A DNA stretch of 64,000 nt, taken from assembly GCA_013399895.1 (NCBI GenBank), contig VXBA01001332.1, positions 1,041,439-1,105,438 of the forward strand, given 5' to 3'. How positions within the stretch are numbered: position 1 is the first letter of the stretch; each line of letters opens with the position of its first letter. Shown here piece by piece: positions 53,256 through 64,000 of the stretch. The notes below the pieces were generated by a model. It was not told the origin of the DNA and did not search any database. It saw only the letters and a list, made by a program, of their open reading frames with translations. A program made the translations under genes and the position numbers. The DNA comes from Serilophus lunatus. Taxonomy: Eukaryota; Chordata; Aves; Passeriformes; Eurylaimidae.

Positions 53256-56200
53256 CTTGAAAGAGAACGCGTTGATATAAACTGTTTAGCACACAAGCAA
53301 AGCTTTATCTGTCACAATAGCAAAGATGACATATTTGTGTTAGATTCCACTTTCTATGTCACATTTAGGAAAGACACTATATTTATGCTACACAAAAGAT
53401 CAAAACCACCATGAAAATACTTAGGCCAGTTCTATATATGTAAACAGTCCATGTCCCTGCTTTACTTTTACCAGGTATACCTTTAGTTGTGAGGCCTTTG
53501 GAACATCATACACATAAAAATGAAGTAGATAAAATGTTTGCAGAGGTTATGGCATCCATTTTAGGAAAGAAGAGGTAATAGCCAATTCAGGAAACACTAT
53601 TTTGGACAAACGTTATTGGGCAAATGAAATTACTCTATGTTACCAGCTAAGGACAATTACCAAGTATTATGTTTTATTCATGTAATTTACTGATGTCTTT
53701 GACCAGTCTGACATTATGAAGATTGAGTCCGTCAGAATTTATAGACAACAAGCAGAGTCAATGACAACTTGCCTCGTTAAGAAGAAATGTTGGATCACTA
53801 AAGAAATATGTTTAGTCATTTACCTGTCAAATCCTTGTTTTAAAAAATGCTATGAGCTGATTTCTCCTCCTGAGTCTTTGTGTTTGATGTTTATTGTGGC
53901 CTTCCTGTCTCCCATCTCTGGGTGGAATAGGAAACATGATGGAACTACCAGCTACTGCACTTCTGTATGGAGCCATGAGGATCTTAAGAATGTGCAGCCA
54001 CATGCAAAGACACAGGCTCATCTCTGAAATAAAGCATCACACCCTGATATAGACATTCACTGAAATTCAGCGTTTCAAATGAAATACCCTAAGGAGCTTC
54101 CTTTGTAACCACTATTATGGAAGGGCCTTCAGGTCAAGAAAGCAATCAGGGATTCAGATATTTTAGATATAAAGGGGTCAAAGAAGGTCCATCATCCCTT
54201 GAATATATTTGAGGATGTTGCAGGGAACCCATTTTAAATCTACACAGAGACGTCAGAATAATTTTGCACTGTACATCAAATAGCTTATTCATAAGAACTG
54301 TAAAAACTACCATCACCTCCTCTCATGCATTTTATACCTTCCTAACTCCCTAACTCCCTAGAATGTGAAGGGTTTTTTGTGACAGAAGATAACTTTGCAA
54401 CATCACAAATTATTAGAGAATATCAGTTCAGTGCATGCCTTATACTGAAAAACATTCCAGCTTGAATGAAGAAAATGGTTACTAACATAAATATTTCCAG
54501 ATCTTGAAATAAGATAAATCTATAAGCAAAAGATAATAAGTGAAATATACTGACTAAAAATAGTCTTCTGCAGAGTAATAACAACAATGCCATAGTTCTC
54601 TGTGTCATGTCCTATATCAGAACACCTCATCAGATAAATTTATCTTCACACTTCAGTTCCAGCTAAAACTGGAGATAAAGAAAACAAATGATACATGACC
54701 GTACAATGGCACGTCTTGCCTACCCACGTGGAAAGCTTTCTATAGAATCAGGCTCCATTTTCCTTCACAACTGTAATAAGTGACATTTAAAGGCATATAC
54801 AGCATATTACTAATTTAGATGAAATTTGCTTCTATATATACACATGCTTCCATATATACTTTCTATTATGTCTGTTCATATGTAATTAGCTATAATAATT
54901 AAGTACATATCCGTACAGAGAGTTTTTTAATGGCAAAAAACCCTCTTATAGTCAACTGTCAGTTTAGCTATGTGGATAATTTTAATAGACATATTACTTT
55001 AGAAAAAGCCTTTACCATCTGTTCTGCCCTCTAATTACAAATGCAACAAGAATATAATTCACAATTGCATAATTAAAAAGACCTAAGGAATTTAATGCAT
55101 GTCTCTGTTCCCCTTTAATACAGCTTGCATCTGTTATGTTTTCCTCTTCCTTTGTAGATCCACCCTTCTCCACCACCCCCCAAAACAATGAAAGCCCAAG
55201 GAAAACTTTTTTCTCTTAAATTCTCCCCCATTTGTGTTAGTCCCATAAAAGATATTATTCATATAAGTAAGATTACTGAACATATGTGGAATGTATCTGA
55301 ACACAAGTGCCTGCCTGTCCCCTACAAGCTATTCTAACATATGCATTTATGGGAAACCATAAACAATCCCTCCAGGTGCTGGCTCTGTGGATAGACAAAG
55401 TGCTGTCACACCCTCACGAATCAAGAGCAATTGAATTTTTAAATCTGGGCCAGCTTCCATGTAGTCTAATAAAACAAGGCACTGAATGCCCTTAACGGCT
55501 TCAAGAGAATTAATTGATTTGAGAGAATGAAAGTGAAAATAAGCAAGAAAGCAGAAATGAAGGAGATACAATCCGGGTATGGTAATTCAAAATGAACATG
55601 AGAAGTGTATTTTATACAATGTACCCAGCAGGGGGGGGGAAAAATAAAAAAATCAAGCACACAATACAAGGAATTCTAAGGATAATGACACTAGAGCAAC
55701 TCACCCACATTATAAATTCAATATTTTTATTATGCTCCTTCTTAAACATAAATGCTAATATAATGAGGAAGATATGCAACAAGGAAGTTAAACAGGGCAA
55801 ATACCAACTCGTCAAGCTACAACTGTTATAGGTCCCTAAATAACAGTTTTATTCTTAGAAGACTATTGTGGAGGATCATACATTTTGAGATGAAATTTTT
55901 CAGTTAATAAGTTGTAGTAATGTTTTTAATTTTTCCCTTAAGTGTCAATTTTATATATTCCTTTGGAACAGAGCATCAAGTGGTGCTCCCTTATTTTTTC
56001 ACTCTTTCATCTGTGTTTTATTCCTTCACAGAGTAGCAGTGCCCATCCAACAGAGAACACATTCCGTTGTTTTTGTATCGACTTACATATTTTTTGGAAA
56101 AAACTCTCATTGTTCTCTTTGTAGAAATTAATAATTAATTTTATTAAATGATTTTAATCTAGATCTACTCCTATTGCATATTTCTTAATGAGAGGATCTG

Positions 56201-56464
56201 TCTTAAACTTCTACATTTATTCTATGGAGTATCAGTTTTGTTCCATAATGTTTTACTGAGACTTTTATCATGGGAAACAAGATAAATAATCATTTAATGT
56301 CAATATAGAATTTATAACAGTATGGAGGACATTGCTTAGCTATGCTTCTGCAGTGGAACTAGTTTGGACCCTACACAACTTTATAGGACGTTGAAACAGA
56401 CATTTCTGCTGAAATTTCAAAAGGAACTGCAATACACATCACATAGATCTATTTTGAATATTTA
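53256..56464. other. AT-rich unique sequence, no gene seen
   Basis: No exon or repeat body recognised. A short 8-bp tandem ('ctaactcc') lies at about 54342-54360, and a G9 run occurs near 55631. Open frames are short and unrecognised. Confidence 0.6.
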
Positions 56465-56466
56465 AA

Positions 56467-57207
56467 CAGAATTAATAAGGTTGGAAAAGACCATGGAGAT
56501 CATCAAGTCCAACCTTTACCTAGGTTAACAACCTATCCAACATCAGTCTAATATCTATACCATCTAAACAATTTAAACCATCTAAACCATACCACTGAGT
56601 TCATCATCTAACCTATCCTTAAACACATCCAGGGACGGTGACTCCACCACCTCCCTGGGAAGCCCATTCCAGTGAGAGATCACTCTCACTGTGAAAAAGT
56701 TCCTCCTGATATCCAACCTAAACCTCTCCTGACACAGCCTAAGACTGTGTCCTCTCGCCCTGTCACTGGGAGCCTGAGAGAAGAGACCGACCCCCGCCTG
56801 ACTCCAACCTCCTTTCAGGTAGTTATAGACAGCAATAAGGTCACCCCTGAGCCTCCTCTTCTCCAGGCTNTGCAGACCAGGATGCCATTGGCCTTCTTGG
56901 CCGCCTGGGCACACTGCTGACTCATATTCAGCTTCCTATCAACCAGCACCCCCAAGTCCCTCTCTGCCTGGGCATCCTCCAGCCACATCTTCCCCAGCCT
57001 ATAACTCTGCATGCGGTTATTGCGGCCAAAGTGTAAAACCTGGCACTTGGATTTATTAAACCTCATACTATTGCACTCAGCTCATCTATCCATCCTGTCA
57101 AGGTCTCTCTGCAGGGCCCTCCTTCCCTCTAACAGATCGACACTCATTCCAAGCTTGGTGTCATCCACAAACCTACTAATAACGGATTCCATCCCCTCAT
57201 CCATATT
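56467..57207 (-). mobile_element. CR1 LINE copy B, 5'-truncated
   Basis: A CR1 retrotransposon in reverse orientation, same subfamily as copy A at 39.84 kb. From its 3' end it shows 'ggttggaaaagaccatggag', 'acggtgactccaccacctcc', 'gatatccaacctaaacctct', 'ggatgccattggccttcttg' and 'ctaacagatcgacactcatt'. On the minus strand, ORF2 C-terminal frames remain open in two pieces (56582-56914 and 56815-57066) with motifs such as LPREVVESPSLDVF and CQVLHFGRNN, so it is younger than the other copies. A single N at 56870 replaces about 215 bp that are present in the copy at 31.6 kb. It is 5'-truncated near 57207 and inactive. Confidence 0.95.
56870..56870. other. Single unknown base at a CR1 deletion or collapse
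   Basis: The N sits exactly between 'ctccaggct' and 'tgcagaccaggatgcc'. In the plus-strand CR1 at 31623-32332 the equivalent landmarks ('ttctggggg' near 31721 and 'agcctggagaag' near 31946) are about 215 bp apart. The N therefore looks like a collapsed gap rather than one ambiguous base. Confidence 0.75.
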
Positions 57208-58329
57208 CGGCTATTTAGTTAGAAGCCTAAAGACTTTTGACAACTAATCTCAGTTCATGGTGAACAATCTTTAAAAAGTTTTAGCTTTTGTTCAAATTAA
57301 CTGAGTTCTCTTCTTGGATTTATGATGCAGTAGAAATAGTATACCTGCAGATAAGATCAGAAAATGGCACAATCATATTTGTCTCAATAGCTGTGGTTAT
57401 CCATGGATTTCCTCATCCCAGACTGCAGTCATGAACACATACTCAACCTGTCCAACACCCAATCTCTTTCTGTAAGGATGAGCATGGATGCTTTAAAAGC
57501 TCAAGTCCATCCACTGTGCCTATGAACTGCCATGTCAGGTCCCTCAGCTTTCCATGGAAAAGGACACAAAACCCAGATGAATTCAACACAGTTCTTGCAT
57601 CTCAAAGCAGGAAGAAAACATATTTACTTCACCAACCTCCCCAAATTTATCTTATTTGAAGATAAAATGAGCTACAGATGAAGTTCATCTTCACATTTAA
57701 AACATCAGCATATTTCTAAAGCTATAATAATTAATTCCTGACTGACAAACTTATTGTCAGGGCACACATCAGTGCACAATAACCAGCTCTCCCCACTTTT
57801 CAGATTCTTGAATTGAATAGCATCACCAAAAGAAAATTGAGATTGCAGATGTATTGAGAGCTAGGTCCATAATTTTCCTAGTGATAGTAGCTTATGGTAT
57901 GCAATTCCACAGAGGTAAAGAACAGAATATTTCTGTGTGTCTGTGGTGAAACTGGTTTCCTTGTAAACATTATGTGCTAAAATTCTCCAATGCAGGGAAA
58001 AAAAAAAAAAAAAAANNNNNNNNNNNNNNNNNNNNNNNNNNNNNNNNNNNTTTTATTAAAAAAAAAAAAAAAAAAAAAAGAGGAAAGAAGCACACCTAGA
58101 TTAAACAAAAGCTCACAAAGCTTAGACATTACAGAAAAGCCAAAACACCAGCAGGTGTTCCTCCTCACTTTGTACTCCAGCCCAGTAAAATAAACTACCA
58201 CACTAAATGGAGAAAGTGTGAGTCACTGAACATTGTAAATTTTCCTAATGCATCACAGCTACAGAAACACCTGTGCTAAACACAGTAACATTGTGCTAAT
58301 CCTCTGTGAATATTTCAACAGCCCTCCAG
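57208..58329. other. AT-rich sequence with a poly-A-bounded gap
   Basis: No gene seen. It includes the poly-A-bounded gap at 57998-58079. Open frames here are short, and those across the N run are artefacts. Confidence 0.6.
57998..58079. repeat. Poly-A tract interrupted by a 35-N gap
   Basis: An A-run (57998-58015) enters a 35-base run of N (58016-58050), followed by 'ttttatt' and a further A-run of about 21. The gap probably reflects failure to assemble through a homopolymer or simple repeat. Confidence 0.85.
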
Positions 58330-59130
58330 TGTTTTCTTTCCTTACCAGCGTGCTGGGGTGGTCAGTGTTTTTCTTTCTCTTCCTCTCCACACGCTCCCAA
58401 CGCTTCCAGGTTTGAACTCAGCTGGGTTTCTTGGCCACTGCCCAGCCCCTGTGGATCTTCTGGACAGCAGCTTCCTCAGGCATGTCGGCCAGCCCACTCT
58501 GGGACAAGCCTGTAGCACCCAAGGAGCCAGGCTCCAACGTCCCTCACGGGCAGCATGAGGCCAGCGCAAGCACTTTGCTGCTTCAGCCGAGCCAGACACA
58601 GGGCTACCCAGCTGAAGCTGTTTTCTTTTGCCTTTTTCCTTCATCATGTAAGGCAAGATGTTGCAACTTGACTGGGTGACAGTCCTGTGATTTTTAAATG
58701 GCTGCATGTTCAAATCAGTGTTCTCATGTCATCCTTTGCGCTGATAAAGGCCAAAGCAGGTGCAGGATGATCACATCTGACACCGCTCAAGAGCACCATG
58801 AGAATCACAGGGAAGAACCACTTGAAAGACACAGGGGATAGTGCCTCACTAGGTTTCCCATCTCAGGCGTTGCCCCATACAGTCCTGCTCCACACACACA
58901 CGTGGATTCGTGCCCATCTGCCGTGGGGTCCCTCAGGTGCAACCCCACCTGCCTGTGGGCTCCTCTGGGGGCTGCCCCATGAGGGAGCAAGGAGGGCTCA
59001 GGAGAAGCCTCTGCACCTGCTAGAGCACCTGACCTCACAGTTCTCCCTCCACCCTCCCAGCTGAGGTCCAGGGCAGGAGAGGATGACTGTGAAACTCAGC
59101 TCTGTGTCACACTTCTGGCCTATTTGTCCT
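58330..59130. other. GC-rich island, unclassified
   Basis: About 800 bp that are clearly GC-richer than the rest of the window, with more than ten CpGs. The open frames here (58342-58713 minus, 58798-59064 plus and others) are long mainly because stop codons are rare in GC-rich DNA, and none shows a motif I recognise. The part 58900-59060, with 'cctctgcacctgctagagca' and 'cctgacctcacagttctccc', loosely recalls GC-rich avian ERV LTR sequence. Alternatives are an unannotated exon or promoter, or an old GC-rich repeat. Confidence 0.45.
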
Positions 59131-62100
59131 GACAGATGCTACACAGGCTGCACCAGCCCCTCACATCACACCACTGCTAACCCTAGGGCAATAAACTGGT
59201 AGAGAGTAATAATCCTAATGACCTAGGGCATCTAAGGGGGCACAGTGGGGAGGGAGAAATTAAAACGACACACAGATCCAGGTTTGTGACACTGCTCTTT
59301 GTAGATTACATGCAGCTAAACTACAGTTTGATGCACCACTGGCAGGCTGAGAGCTGAGAATGATCCAAGGAGCCAAACAGAGATTTCCCATAGCTTGCAA
59401 ACTTTAATGGCAGCTCTCCTTTAAATTAAGTCTTTTCATCAAAGAGAGCTATAGTTTACATCAGTCCACAAAACAAACCAAAATAAAAATAACCCCAAAG
59501 TTCAGCACTTTCAGAATCAGTTGCTCCTCATCCTTAAGCAGTCAATTAAAGATTACGAGCACCATCCTGTCTCCCGCCTGAAGCTCTTGGGATTTATTCC
59601 CCACCTTGCTCCAGCACCTATGCAAGTCCAGCCTTGTACACTGACCATTGAGCACTACACACAACAAGGAACAGATTTCTGACCTGCACAGCCCAAATAT
59701 ATCAAGAAAACTAACTTGGGAATTTTTGAGGTAAAAGACAAAAAGGCTGGCACAATCCACATACATTATACATATACATGCACCGTTTTTTAAGTTGAAT
59801 TTTTAATCAAGTGGGATACTTGGAAGACAATTACTGATTCTAAGGTGGAAATTCTGCACTACATTCATGGGTCTGCAGTTATTTTGAGGTCACCACAAAT
59901 ACTTGGGGGATGATGGTCTGAGTATTGTAACACTGATCCTGTCACCTTATTCTCAAATGGGAATATCCCAGCCTCCAGAGAGGTGCACAAGTGAAGCACA
60001 TAACATGGAAACACGTGAGAGTGGCCCATATTGGAATAATTTGTCACTCTCCTCACCCTTATCTCTTATGGGACAGAGTGGTACACATTTCCTCCAGCAC
60101 ATGTGACAATTCAGAATCTCTACAATTGCATTCATCTCATTTTCTCAATTTATAGAGAAAAGCTAATTCCTTCTGTCATCTTCTGACAGATATAGAAAGC
60201 AGCTACTATGCCAAGAATGGATTTTGCTTAAATAAGTAATTCTTTTCTCTTCTGTTGTAACTCTAACCAAGGCAGAGTGATCCTTTTAAAAGATGTTATT
60301 ATGTGCCGTAAATTAGGAAAAAATCCATTTTAACCTCTACCATAGTTGATACTTTAGTGAATTTACAAGACTCCGTGAGGAACTCAACTATGTCCCAAAA
60401 CCAGAGATGAAATCTGGTTTATCAGCCATAGGTGTTTAATAATTCTGCTTCATTGTCTGCTTTCTATTCTTATCATGCCAGCAGCACAAAAAATTACTTG
60501 CTAATGGCAAAACCAGTTGAGAATTCAACTTTCTGCTGTCATCAGTGGCTTGATTTATCTTCTACCATCTCAGTGAAATTTCCAATTAAAGTTCATATTT
60601 CTATCCTTATCTTCCAGCCTAAGCAAGTTCTTGAAATAAGTCTTGCACTCAGTTTTCTCACTGGAGATTGTGAGAGTTGATGGGCTTATCAGAAAACCAT
60701 TGCTCTGAGAGTAAACACTCATGCTCTGTATGCAGTTCCAAAAAAAGGCAGTCTGATACATGGCTATTTCATTTAATCAAGCTTTGGAATTCCTCCATAA
60801 TTTGTTGCACTTTTACGAATAGACACATGCAAGAAGTACCCTGGTATGTCTGATCACCTCCATGGAGTCCCAGAAACAAGATTTTCTTTCCTTCTAATCT
60901 TCATGCAAAAAACCAACGTGGCAGATTCTCTCCTAAGCTTCTTGACAGGTTCTGAAACTCGGTTTTGCCTTATCCAAGCCTTTGTAAAGAATAATTTCTC
61001 TGTTTGGGAGAGGGGTTATCAACGGAACCATTTGTTTCCCTTTGTACTGCTGGTTCAAAAAAAAAAAAAAAAAAAAAAAAGGTATAGTATAGAAAACTTT
61101 ACTGGAGGAAATCACATATTGTCATGTCCAAAGTCGCATGTTGTAAGCCCCCCTCTGGATGTAACAGTGCAGATCAACCACTGTGTAGCACTTTATTAGT
61201 GCATTCTTCTGTGATTAATTTCTTTAAATGGCAAAGAGGAAATTCTAAAATTCTTCTACTTCTGAATATTTCTGAGGCTTCAGAAGTTATTCTGAAAGAA
61301 CAGTCCATATTCAAAGTCTTCTTTCAAGGGGCTCAACTTCAGATTTAGAGTCCTTAGATTCATGTTTCAGACTGCAAAGCAAAAGAGTGTCAACTAATCA
61401 ATCATGCAATTGCCATTTGCAAAGAATTTTTTTTCTAAGATAATTAGAGTTCTTCAGGAGCTGCCCAAAGGTATTGATAAAAACAATCAATACATCTACT
61501 GCTACTATTGATTCAGATTTGACTCACAGCTTACTTTGCTGAAGTCATATCTCAATGAACTAGAATTAAAAAAAATATTACAAGCTCAGACTGTTGTCTT
61601 ATCATAACCTGTCAAGTTTAACTATGATGCCAATATTCTTTTGTGTTCTGTAGCTTTAATTAACTCTTCTTAAAAAAAAGTAAAAAACTAAAGGAATTCC
61701 TCTATTGAGTCAAACTAAATTTCATTTAATCTCATGACCTGTCTCCGTTAATATATTCTATGGTAGATGCTTCAAAAAATCACCCGAGAACCTGAGGTGA
61801 GCAACTGTCAAACCTTAGGAGACTGCTTTATAACTTCTTTAGTAGTGCACAGTCTGTAAATGGACTGGAGGCCATGGACTACAAAGTTAATTTATTTTCC
61901 TATCCATCTCTACTTTATGTAACTCTTCAATGCAATCAGGAGTATGAAAAAATACTTTTTAAGATTATCTCTGTAATATCTTTAAGGTACTAGTACAATG
62001 AAAATAACTTATTTTTTCCCATAAGCAATACATATTGATCAAATCAGTATTAAATTTGTTGGAAAGATACTAAATTATTTTTTGGGCTCCAACATATAGC

Positions 62101-64000
62101 TAATGTGGTTTTCTTTAGAACAGTAGGAAAGAAAATGCTAAACAAACAACCCTTCCTGTGTAGACTTGTGCCACATCCTTAATACTGACAGACTGTATTT
62201 GAGACCTTAATAAATGTAAAACCTCAAAGTAACTTAGGACCTCAGACTACAACTGTCTTCCTCAAAACAGGTGGAAAAATGATGCTGAAGTCAGCAGAAG
62301 ACCAACATCCACAGGATGTCAGCTTCAAGATTGTTAAAAGACAGACTTAAAGCTTCTGTAAGATCTTTGTATCATCTTATGTGCCTCTTTCCCTAGAAGG
62401 CGTTCATCCTCTGCATCTGGAACAGTTCATCTCTGTTTATGTCACTTCACTCCCAGCTGATTACAGTTGTTGGAATTCTCTAAGCTCACTCTCATTTTCT
62501 CAACAGGACAATGCTGAATGTGACTATTGTTAGCACTCTCCCGCTCAGCACATTTGCCATCACCACTGTGTGGCACAGCAGTGATAGCTTGCTATCCACA
62601 CAGAGACCTTTGAGAACATCTCCAACACCCCCATGTGTATGTGACTGAGCTGGTTTCAAGATCAGCTGCAAGCCACTAGATAAATAAATTAGACAAATCA
62701 CTCAGCATGAAAGCAATCCACACATAGAGCTCACAGGACAGTTTATTTCACACTCTCTGACACATAGAACATTATATTTTACCTTTGGCACTTTACTAAT
62801 AGATTCTCCAATATCTTTTAATGGAGTAACTGAGGCCATCAAGTGTATACTTGCATTTCAGTTTATGCTAATATGCAGGTGTCCATAGATTGAACCTGAT
62901 TTTGTTCCAACCTACAGAAGAGTTCACTAAGGGTAGCAGCCTGACCACTCTCAGTTATCCCCAAAAGGAGAATTTGAGCACATGAACGTGATATTGCTTC
63001 TCTCTATTAGAGAACGTTTCTTAAGTAACTCACTTTCTCTGTCAGTCTAATGGCTGTATGTGTATCACTTAGATGCACACTCAGAGAGACATGTATTTCC
63101 ACAAGCTGTTTTAAGTCGGTATACTTTGTCCCCATAAACGCTGGAATCAAGGATGTTATTGCATGTAACTGCTGGGGAATGTTCTGCAGCTGCCCATGTG
63201 GAACAACGTGCTCTCATCAAGTCAGTGACTCAAAAAAGATAATGGATCTCTGTATCTTTCCATTCAAAGAAAGATAAGACATGCTAAATATATGGCAGCA
63301 AGCTCAATTCTTATATAAAATAATGCAGACAAATAATCCAAATTAAATAAACCAAATTATTTTCTTAAAAGAACTATGGGGTCTAGTCTATGTTTATTGA
63401 ACAAAGCATTATTTTCACATGTTTAAGGTATGTTTAAGAAACTGATGTTTATAGTATTTTGGCAATGGAAAGTGTATTTTATTTATTATCCTTTAGAGAT
63501 GTTTTTGTGGACCACCTTAAAAAAAGTCAAAACCTTATATTACTTATGTAAATCTTATGTCCCTATTTGAACACTGGAAGAAATTGTGTGGTAATAAGAC
63601 ATAGTGAGGTCTTATTCCACTGTGTATTATTTCGCTTTTTTTCAGTCCTTACTGTAAAAACTTAGAAAATATTTCTTTGCTCTTTTTACCCTTTGTGGAG
63701 ACATTGATGCTTTGTCCTGATTTTGGCAGTAACGACAGCAGAATTATACAACCCTTTCAGCACTTCAGTTTCCCTAGAATTAAGGAATGTGATAGCATTG
63801 CTGCATTCCCAAAGTGGGTCAGCACTGAGGAGTTTTTTGGCTGTCACTGATTCAGAGATGAAGCACTGATGCCACAGTAAAGAGGCTGCATTTTCAAAAA
63901 CAGTAAATGTCACATAAATGAGCTTAAAATTTGTGTTATGATACCTTTCAAGTCATCAATTTCAGTGCCAAAAATCTTCTAGATTTAAATTGCATGTCAT
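59131..64000. other. AT-rich unique sequence, no gene seen
   Basis: No exon or transposon body recognised. A24 occurs at 61057-61080 without a recognisable mRNA-like upstream sequence or polyadenylation signal. Remaining open frames are short and unrecognised. Confidence 0.6.
61057..61080. repeat. Poly-A tract, 24 A
   Basis: Uninterrupted A24, the longest resolved homopolymer I noticed. No target-site duplication or gene-like sequence upstream was seen, so it is not called a retrocopy. Confidence 0.85.

Noticed and set aside
58342..58713. 123-codon minus-strand frame in the GC-rich island
   Set aside because: Several frames on both strands are open here because stop codons are rare in GC-rich DNA. 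No protein motif is seen.
61057..61080. A24 considered as the tail of a processed retrocopy
   Set aside because: Same reasons as the A21: the upstream sequence is not gene-like and no duplication flanks the tract.
1..64000. CRISPR array, bacterial operon or phage-like system
   Set aside because: No regularly spaced repeats and no dense coding. CR1 elements and avian LTR sequence show this is vertebrate DNA.

Overview
The window looks like a gene-free stretch of a bird chromosome, either intergenic or inside a very large intron. The sequence is AT-rich and poor in CpG. I found no exon chain, no conserved protein domain and no tRNA or rRNA gene. The longest open frame without unknown bases is about 130 codons, roughly what chance gives in 64 kb. 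Two things point to a bird: several CR1 LINE copies with typical avian 3' ends, and a fragment of an LTR that I recognise from many bird genomes. Draft-assembly gaps occur at 39955-40519 (565 N), 56870 (one N) and 58016-58050 (35 N).

Layout. 1-5.7 kb: unique sequence with an unusual CpG-rich patch near 4.5-4.8 kb. 5.66-5.90 kb: plus-strand CR1 tail. 9.65-9.8 kb: an older CR1 tail. 9.8-24.7 kb: unique sequence with an (AC)n microsatellite, poly-A/T tracts and a small imperfect tandem. 24.66-24.76 kb: minus-strand CR1 end next to a perfect hairpin. 26.3-26.4 kb: a 73-bp tandem duplication. 29.0-29.2 kb: possible very old CR1. 31.6-32.3 kb: a well preserved plus-strand CR1. 39.84-40.55 kb and 56.47-57.21 kb: two minus-strand CR1 copies of one subfamily, the first almost entirely hidden by the large gap. 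42.3-43.25 kb: probable remains of an endogenous retrovirus, with a tRNA-Leu-like primer site and a separate TATA-bearing LTR-like piece. 52.9-53.26 kb: degraded minus-strand avian LTR. 58.3-59.1 kb: GC-rich island. The remainder is unique AT-rich DNA.

No genes are seen, so no pathway or operon can be described. The supported content is repeat archaeology and assembly structure. I see no convincing new biological system. The items most worth checking are the CR1 pair and its gaps, the rearranged ERV remains, the 73-bp duplication with splice-like motifs, and two base-composition anomalies (4.5-4.8 kb and 58.3-59.1 kb).
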